A model generated the notes under the pieces. That model saw only the letters and a list, made by a program, of their open reading frames with translations. It was not told the DNA's origin and ran no database searches. A DNA stretch of 64,000 nucleotides from Atriophallophorus winterbourni (Eukaryota > Platyhelminthes > Trematoda > Plagiorchiida > Microphallidae), in contig JACCGJ010018212.1 in NCBI GenBank assembly GCA_013407085.1, forward strand, positions 1 to 64,000, in the 5' to 3' direction. This document shows positions 58,101 through 64,000 of the stretch, one piece after another (the stretch's first letter is position 1; each line of letters opens with the position of its first letter). The position numbers and the translations under genes are program-made.

Positions 58101-58830
58101 ACCGTGTCTAGCGAGTGTTTATCCGTAATTGTTCAACCGAGATATGTAAAATGATGTACTGGTTTAATCTAACAGTTCCCAACAGCGATGATTGGACGCG
58201 ATACAATCGGTTGACCAAGGACTTCGGTCTTGCTCATAGAGATTGTTATCCCAAACTCTTTGCATGCCGACGAAAAACAGACCATAACCAATTGTTTGTG
58301 TTCTGGGGAGTGAGACTCGGTTAATAGCTTGCTGGAGTCCCCTATACTCGATATTTGCGAATTCGCTGTACTCTAACTTACGGTGTTGTTTTTGGAAATG
58401 TTTCGTTGTGCGTATCCAATGATGATGGTGAACGTTAAACTACACCAAAGATGGATTTCTCTACTGAGTCAATCTTCAAGTCACAACATACTCTCTCTTT
58501 CAGGTAGAGATCGGTGTCTGTAAATACCATGGTGCATGAACGTTCGTGTTGGTTAACAGCTACTGCATAAACTGTTAAGATGAGGTCTCTTGTAACAGGG
58601 CAACTTTCGGAACCGAAATCACGCGGTCTCTAAACTGAAATTCGAACAATGTCTCAGTTATTGCTATGACGTCAAGCGAGCGTCTAATACAGGAAACATT
58701 CATTTCAGCCATTTTGTTTACAAAGCATTGTGCGTTCGAATATAGGCAGTTGATTGTGCACTTCACATATGGTGGTGACGCGGAAAGCTTGTCTATTCGT
58801 CCGACGCTTCGAAGAATCAGATTTATCACG
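55135..58830 (-). mobile_element. Near full-length CR1-like LINE, broken and interrupted
   Basis: Reading the minus strand from 58829, there is an APE endonuclease start (CLYSNAQCFVNKMAEM, LDVIAITETL) at 58575-58829. The endonuclease end (SSILDLVLTSKGTAVEDVQY, LPPL-like) is at 57320-57445 and a linker at 56943-57170. Reverse transcriptase box A (HACYLNMSKAFD, then a stop) is at 56172-56208, ADDFKL (with a stop replacing F-x) near 55905, and the thumb and C-terminal TKLVSGFRDLTYEERLQKL at 55560-55655. The 3' end is at 55135 with gattcaag. An RTE-like LINE fragment (57825-58330) splits the endonuclease. Without it the element is about 3.2 kb. Confidence 0.82.
57825..58330 (-). mobile_element. 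RTE-like LINE fragment inserted in the CR1 endonuclease
   Basis: The plus strand matches 14275-14750 of the long copy: ttagtcactttgcccatccac, gatacgacggaagcattcag, ggacttcggtcttgctcat, ttgcatgccgacgaaaaacag. It contains neither the 3' terminus nor the RT core, so it is truncated at both ends. CR1 endonuclease sequence lies on both sides. Confidence 0.8.
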
Positions 58831-59265
58831 ATTTGTTATTTTGGTGATTAGTGATTAACAGTTGTTATTTATTAAGGACTTCAATGTTTCCTTGAATTTT
58901 CGATAAAAGATCTCATAATTATTTTCACCGAGCTTCGAGGTTCACCAACTTTGATGCATTTGTCTCGGCTCTGTTTGACGGCTTCAATTCACAGACACCA
59001 AACAAAAAACCCAAATCTGACGTACAATTCTTGGGTCCTGACATCCGATGGCACTTGATGTCTAAGTCGTCTGCTCGTCGAATTTATGTTCAGATATCTT
59101 TCACGAGAAGAGTTAGGCGCGTCTCGATCGAATAATTATTGAAAGGTGAAATTTGAAAGGTTTTTATTGGAACGTTCCGCAATATATTAGACACGAAGTA
59201 TCAAGTAAAACATTTGTAGCGACAGTCGATTTAATCTCATACAAAGAAAGCACGACTTGATCGAT
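58831..59265. other. No recognisable feature
   Basis: Unassigned sequence between the CR1-like LINE and the LTR element; no motif found. Confidence 0.35.
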
Positions 59266-59470
59266 TGTAATGAATTGTATTGTATTGACTTAAATGAAAT
59301 AACCAACTCAATAATGGAAGTGAGAACGAACCACGCTCACTCCAGTTACTCAGTATGTATTGATTAATGTAGGTTTGAAACGAGAACTTGAATAACAGTA
59401 TTATTGATTATTATTGAATGAATGATGATGGATGATTGAATATTATTGATCGTTAAACGAACAGTCACCA
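59266..59470 (-). repeat. LTR (3' LTR of the gypsy-like element)
   Basis: Direct repeat partner of 61279-61482: shared words include ttactcagtatgtattgatt and cttgaataacagtattattg. Weak similarity continues about 30 bp beyond the cacca end, so the true boundary could lie there. Confidence 0.78.
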
Positions 59471-59782
59471 TATCCATCGCAGTTTGCGAATGATCCTAGG
59501 TTTATATAATTTTAGTACGGTTTGTTCAACAAACGTTCTGAATGAACTGATTGAACACACGAAGGTTTCAGCAAACCCGAAACGTCATCAACAGTTGCCA
59601 ACAATTGTCTCGATTTTCAATGTCAGTAGTCGATGGTGCCAGTAAGGCTTTTCCTTTAGCCGTTTTGAAAAGTACATTATCTGACGATCCTCAAGATGAG
59701 CTAGGAGGCAGTGCTAAATATGCTTGATAAGATGAGTTCGGTGATTTATTTGAAATAGTATCTGATGAATTCGGAAGTTTTC

Positions 59783-60271
59783 TCATTTTGAAGCCACTTT
59801 CTTGGTAAGGAAAACTAGATTTTCCTTGGAATCAATGATACGGGCGGAGGTGAACGTGTTAACATCAGATGCGCTTGAGTCGGTTGATAAGAACGTCAAA
59901 TTTTTATCATGAAACAAAAGAGCTTTAAAACGAGCAATGGCACTGTTAAAAATCGGTCGAACTGTTTTTCCAGATGCAGTTTGAAAACTCAGAGCAACGG
60001 GAGCGTTCTTCATACTATGATGGGATGTATGAAATTGAACGTTTCCTTTTTTGCCAAGCGGCATAGAGAAGATAATTTCATCGTTTGTCTCCATTAGAGC
60101 CATGACTTTTTCGACAGGTTCTTGGAGTCCATATGGAATACGGCAGAGCTTGAGAAACACAGGGTTTCCTTCTACGTCAAGAGAAATTAGAGGAATTCGC
60201 ATTCCACCAGTTGCTTGCGAACATTTAATCATGAGATTTTCAAACTCGGAAGCGTCTTCAGACAATGTCAA
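59783..60271 (-). pseudogene. Gypsy-like pol fragment (degenerate)
   Basis: A 162-codon open frame. The part GNPVFLKLCRIPYGLQEPVE, followed by KVMALMETNDEI, resembles the start of gypsy-type reverse transcriptase (V-F-x-K-x-R-x-x-P-Y/x, then a helix before the first catalytic block). Later DKNLTFLSTDSSASD recalls the start of the RNase H domain. The palm with its YVDD motif is absent between them, so this is an internally deleted remnant despite the open frame. Upstream, IDFILDTSSVESLI near 60345 is a protease trace with D-T-S in place of D-T/S-G. Confidence 0.55.
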
Positions 60272-60439
60272 ATGAGATAGACTGATATTTAGAGTTTGCT
60301 TTGCTGTATCAGATCTCTCTGGGTAATAAGCGATTCAACGCTACTCGTATCTAGAATAAAATCTATGGATGCGCCACTAGAAACACAGAAGATGGTTTTA
60401 CGAATATGGCTGGAACTTCAAGATGTCACGGCTAAAGAT

Positions 60440-61240
60440 AATGATTTAAATTCATCATAAAATCGCCAACCTGAGCGTTTCTCGAATCAGTCCAATACAT
60501 TTTGGCAGTTCGACAAACGGATCGAATATAACGAGTTTTTCCGCACTTGAGACATCTTGCTTGACGGAATTGCCTAATGTAGCGTGAGTGCAGTCTGCCG
60601 CATGACGCACGTTTCCAAATTTTGATTAAATTTGAATGTTTATCAGTAACCCGACGATAATTCGGTTTATACTTTAGCTGTTGACCTGCTATAGCATTCT
60701 TCGCTCCTCCACGTTTCTTTGTATTAAACATGACAGAACTTTCTGCTGGCGACAAATCTGTCGTTGCCGCACGCGCATCTTGATAATGTTTACAATGAGG
60801 TCGAACATCTCTGAAAAAAGGTTATGGCAGATTCAAGTGCTGATTTTGCAAAACACTGTCATTTATTCCAGCGATTTAGCGATCTTTTAAATTGCATTTT
60901 CAACATGTCACCAAAGTCGAATTTCGCTGATTAAATTAATAATTGTAGAATAAAATTCTTTGATAGGGCTGACGCACCATTGAATGAAATTTTGCACGTT
61001 CAGTTGCTTTTAAATGTTGCAATAATAGCATTTCAGCATTTCGTATGGAAGGAAAATGGGCGAATCCGGATATGCCCAATTTTGGTTTACCGTATATGCA
61101 GATTTTCCGACTGCATTTAGAAAATGAACAGACTTTCTATCTTTTTCTGCTTTCGGCCGTGTCAACCATGAAATTTCGAATCTTTCAAAATAATCTTCAA
61201 TTTCTAGAGTTTTTGCATTTATATTGAGAGGTTTCAGACT
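60440..61240 (-). pseudogene. Gypsy-like gag (degenerate)
   Basis: Minus-strand pieces read EIEDYFERFEISWLT and YPDSPIFLPYEMLKC (61030-61210), typical of gag capsid regions of this group. At 60520-60600 there is CGRLHSRYIRQFRQ, then CLKCGKTRYIRSVC. The second is a CCHC zinc knuckle in which the glycine-histidine pair has become R-Y. Several frame changes lie between. Gag would normally package the element RNA. Confidence 0.65.
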
Positions 61241-61278
61241 TTAATTTGCTATGAAGAATTGCTGATCGCGACACCAAA

Positions 61279-61482
61279 TGTAATGAATTTTATTGAATTA
61301 TGGAATGAAATGACCAACACAAGGATGGAAGTGAGAACAAACCACGTTCACTCCAATTACTCAGTATGTATTGATTAATGTAGGTTTGACAACGAGAACT
61401 TGAATAACAGTATTATTGATTACTATTGAATGAATGATGATGAATGATCGAATATTATTGATCGTTGAACGAACTGTCACCA
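61279..61482 (-). repeat. LTR (5' LTR of the gypsy-like element)
   Basis: Direct repeat of 59266-59470; the adjacent interior sequence carries the putative primer-binding site at 61261-61278. Confidence 0.78.
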
Positions 61483-61895
61483 CATGGATGCAGCAAAAGA
61501 TCCCCCGAATGATAGCGATATTAGGCAAGTCAAAAAAAGAGTCTACAACTTTTACGCGCGCCACAAAATTTCCATTTTATTAATACGAAGTTCCGAAATA
61601 CTCATCACATGACACCAACATTAATGGAGTTCAATTGATATATTCAAGAGAAATCCAGAGTGTACGAATGATCCAGATATAATTTGCGAGTGACGAGATT
61701 TGAGCAAAAGTATCAGAGCACAAAATTATGCATCCAGACGGTCGAAAGCGATCTTTCAAGACAGCTCGATTCATTTTGAAAATAATTACGAGCTGATATT
61801 CTAGCAGACATGACTAAAATGTTTGTTTATTGATGTTGAACAGCTCAATATACACTTTTACTTGCTAATTATTAGCGTTTATTTACATTATTCAG
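61483..61895. other. Intronic sequence upstream of gene 2 exons
   Basis: No repeat recognised. A short frame near 61680-61790 might be coding, but no convincing splice pair frames it. Confidence 0.3.
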
Positions 61896-62681
61896 ACACG
61901 AGCCAGCCTACGGGGAGCGATATGGAAGACAGAGGTATCTTTAGTAAGTAATATTGTTTGGTCTGTTTAGAACTCATCTGAATGTGTGATACATTTGTAA
62001 AACAAACACAAAATACAAACATCCAGATTTATGTGGATATGTAAGGAAAATAATGTAAAAAATGTTTTCAATGTATGAAGTAATAGTGAATATTCCAATT
62101 ATTCAGACTTTGGTTTCGTTTCCCACGCGTGTGTGAACAATAGCAGAATATTCAAGAAAAAAATACAAGCGGAACTAAATTCCGATTTGATTAATCCGGT
62201 GAGTGTTTTATACACGTTTGTGCTGGAAGTAAAATAAAGATCTCAGTTACCTGAAAAATTGAATTTCAGATACGGTCTTTAGCGAGAAATTTCTCCAAGA
62301 TATCATTCGACTACAATCCAGTGTCTCATTCTTGGAATAATTCAAGCCTTTTCGAAGCTGTTGTTGAATGCCGGGAACCGAGATTCAACATGAAAACCTC
62401 GCTACTGAAAGTTTATCCTGAACGCTGGCATTTGTATCCCGCCTTGTTACAACATATTCGATTTCCGGCAACGAGCGAATGTTTCTTAAACTTTGAATTG
62501 AGCTTATTGCCTGCTTCAAGTATGTTCTAATTAAACTTCCAGTGACATACAATCATCATTTTTTCAATTTAATATTTAATATCGTTATATGAAAGTTGTC
62601 TACAACACCTCGATTCGCACTATTAGTACTTTTGAATATTGCATTTATAGTTGTTCTCGAGTACACGATAAGATATTATAA
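61896..62681 (+). CDS. Host gene 2, last four exons
   Basis: Exons are 61896-61934, 62107-62198, 62270-62519 and 62596-62681 (TAA at 62679-62681), with introns of 172, 71 and 76 bp. The first two acceptors end in ttcag, as does the third exon's (gaatttcag); donors are gtatct, gtgagt and gtatgt. Phases 1, 0 and 1 join without a stop. The peptide runs SQPTGSDMEDRDFGFVSHAC…LNSDLINP, IRSLARNFSKISFDYNPVSH…, SSLFEAVVECREPRFNMKTS, LLKVYPERWHLYPALLQHIR, and ends YSCSRVHDKIL. I see no transmembrane segment and do not recognise the family. The last exon has a weaker acceptor (gaaag), and no AATAAA follows closely. The gene starts upstream, perhaps at 51086 or before. Confidence 0.68.
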
Positions 62682-62869
62682 GCTTCGGACAAAAGAATTA
62701 AGTGGGAATTTCAATATTTTATTACATCATATTTTCTATAAAAATGAGATTGATAGTAAGATCTTTAATGTTTGCTTCCACAGTTGTCGTTGGCAGATTG
62801 GTTTTGGGGATTATCTCATAATCAGAAAAACGTTCCTACGCTAAGAGGTCTTATATGACATCAGGCAAA

Positions 62870-63480
62870 CAAGTCCAACCTATGTACTGCTCTCTCAATC
62901 CTTACTCGGCATACTGATTCTTATGACAAGGTGAGGAGTGGATGCGTCTGACAGGTGCCTTGAATCCAGCTACTTCGCGTCAATAAATACGATCAACGCA
63001 GTTGAAAGAAAACCTATATTTCGAACCTCCAATATCCAATCAAGAAAATGGATATAAATAACAAAAACAAACAAAATAAAGAGCCGGAGTCACGTCAGGC
63101 AGTCCACAATTATAACAACATTCATCCTGGGAACACTTGCAACGACATCTTTGTCCAATTTGTATCAACTTAACTGTACTTTTGGTTTCAATAGTGTTAA
63201 TGCGTTGGAGCATTTGCTGCACTGCCAAAAGCTAGTTCTTAAAATATCACAATAAAGATTCTGTCGGAAACATCCTCGTTCAGAGCATAAACATAAGTTT
63301 TATGATATAGTCGTTGGGGCGCTTACATGAAATGCGTACTAGCCCTAAAATGATATACCAATGCGCAGACAGCGCTGCAAAAGTGAATTCGTACCAGGCT
63401 AGAGTTCGATGCACCAAATTTCCTACTAAGCAAAGGATTAATCTCAGTCGCATAAGCTAAACAGATCCTGCATTTAATCT
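62870..63480 (+). mobile_element. RTE-like LINE fragment (5' UTR joined to endonuclease end)
   Basis: 62870-63260 matches the 5' UTR of the sense copy at 24600-24900 (gagccggagtcacgtcagg, gttaatgcgttggagcatttgctgc). Near 63320 it jumps to the equivalent of 25930 (aatgcgcagacagcgctgc, gcaccaaatttcctactaagc), deleting most of the endonuclease, and ends near 63480. Confidence 0.75.
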
Positions 63481-63870
63481 TTTCAGGTTTGTGTTTTTGA
63501 AGTGTTTAACAACTAGAACCTAGAACAACCATATCGTCAGCTGGATGTGATAATCGAATTGAAATAAATTACATGAACGAAAAAGTTTCACATTCAAGTA
63601 CAAAAATAACAGAAAATGCGTTCAAATGCTGAGAATTTCATTACGATTCTCACAATGCCAGCAGCAGTCAAGATCAAGGATTTGCAGCTAATAGTTGTGC
63701 AAAACAAGGAAATCTTAACTGATGTTTGAATATCTGCATTAAAATCTTTCATACATTAAACGACAGTTAAACAATCTGTTAACATGACATAGCCAGCCCC
63801 CGTGTAAACAGTGAAAATCTTGATATAAAGGATTTGAAATGCAAAGGTTTATTTGTCAAAGTTGCAATTA

Positions 63871-64000
<130 letters not shown>

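Larger units (their letters stand above)
59266..61482 (-). mobile_element. Ty3/gypsy-like LTR retrotransposon remnant
   Basis: Two direct repeats of about 205 bp (59266-59470 and 61279-61482) begin tgtaatgaat and end cacca on the plus strand, i.e. TGGTGAC…TTACA in element sense. They frame a minus-strand interior with gag (61240-60440), a protease trace (60385-60290) and a piece with reverse-transcriptase style (60271-59783). Next to the 5' LTR the sense reads tttggtgtcgcgatcagc (61278-61261), a plausible tRNA primer-binding site. Most of pol (RNase H, integrase) is missing and every frame is broken. The LTRs differ at about one position in eight. No target duplication is visible (cgatt against catgg). 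Confidence 0.75.

Overview
This window is animal nuclear DNA, AT-rich and almost entirely non-coding. It is dominated by old, mostly broken transposable elements. The likely host is an invertebrate, and a flatworm (trematode-like) is my best guess. I base that on the mix of RTE-like and CR1-like LINEs, very short introns (71 and 76 bp in one gene) and the flatworm-like N-terminus of a histone H2B pseudogene. The species call is inference only; no rRNA or strongly species-specific gene is present.

Host genes. Two multi-exon genes, both on the + strand, can be assembled from splice sites and matching intron phases. Gene 1 has exons at 77-211, 4206-4276 and 4882-5124, with a stop codon and an AATAAA signal. 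Its first visible intron carries an RTE-like LINE into which a hAT element has jumped. Gene 2 is firm at 61896-62681 (four exons), and candidate upstream exons at 51086-51180 and 53412-53586 are phase-compatible. I recognise neither product. A decayed histone H2B copy lies at 5891-6118.

Mobile elements. (i) An RTE-like LINE family has a 4.03-kb copy at 13793-17822 with an 8-bp target duplication, a chimeric copy at 24403-28634, and partial copies at 480-3815, 9600-10990, 20952-21985, 44035-44115, 47735-49520, 57825-58330 and 62870-63480. (ii) CR1-like LINEs lie at 6640-7830, 18791-19145, 22732-24255, 53752-55075 and 55135-58830. (iii) A second LINE lineage (family B) lies inside a module present three times (11500-18115, 18428-24403, 32828-37405). 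(iv) A non-autonomous hAT element lies at 2493-3381. (v) A Ginger-like DNA transposon with about 240-260-bp terminal inverted repeats lies at 39028-41256 and encodes a DDE integrase. (vi) A Ty3/gypsy-like LTR element remnant lies at 59266-61482.

Most interesting system. Scattered repeats of roughly 110-390 bp carry hammerhead ribozymes. The best one (29470-29511) has the full core, a 4-bp stem II, a 6-bp stem I and a minimal CC/GG stem III. It sits in a tandem dimer (222-nt period) flanked by a 7-bp target duplication. An unoccupied version of the same site is visible in the second arm of a large inverted repeat (28635-32600 against 42215-46560). This looks like a retrozyme-type or Penelope-related mobile RNA family. 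Other copies show compensatory changes in the helices.

Layout: 1-5.2 kb gene 1 with its LINE/hAT-filled intron; 5.2-11 kb H2B pseudogene and LINE fragments; 11-24 kb module copies 1 and 2; 24-28.6 kb chimeric RTE-like LINE; 28.6-46.6 kb the large inverted repeat enclosing module copy 3 and the Ginger element; 46.6-51 kb degraded LINE; 51-62.7 kb gene 2 with CR1 and gypsy elements in its introns; 62.7-64 kb LINE fragment and a GATA microsatellite.
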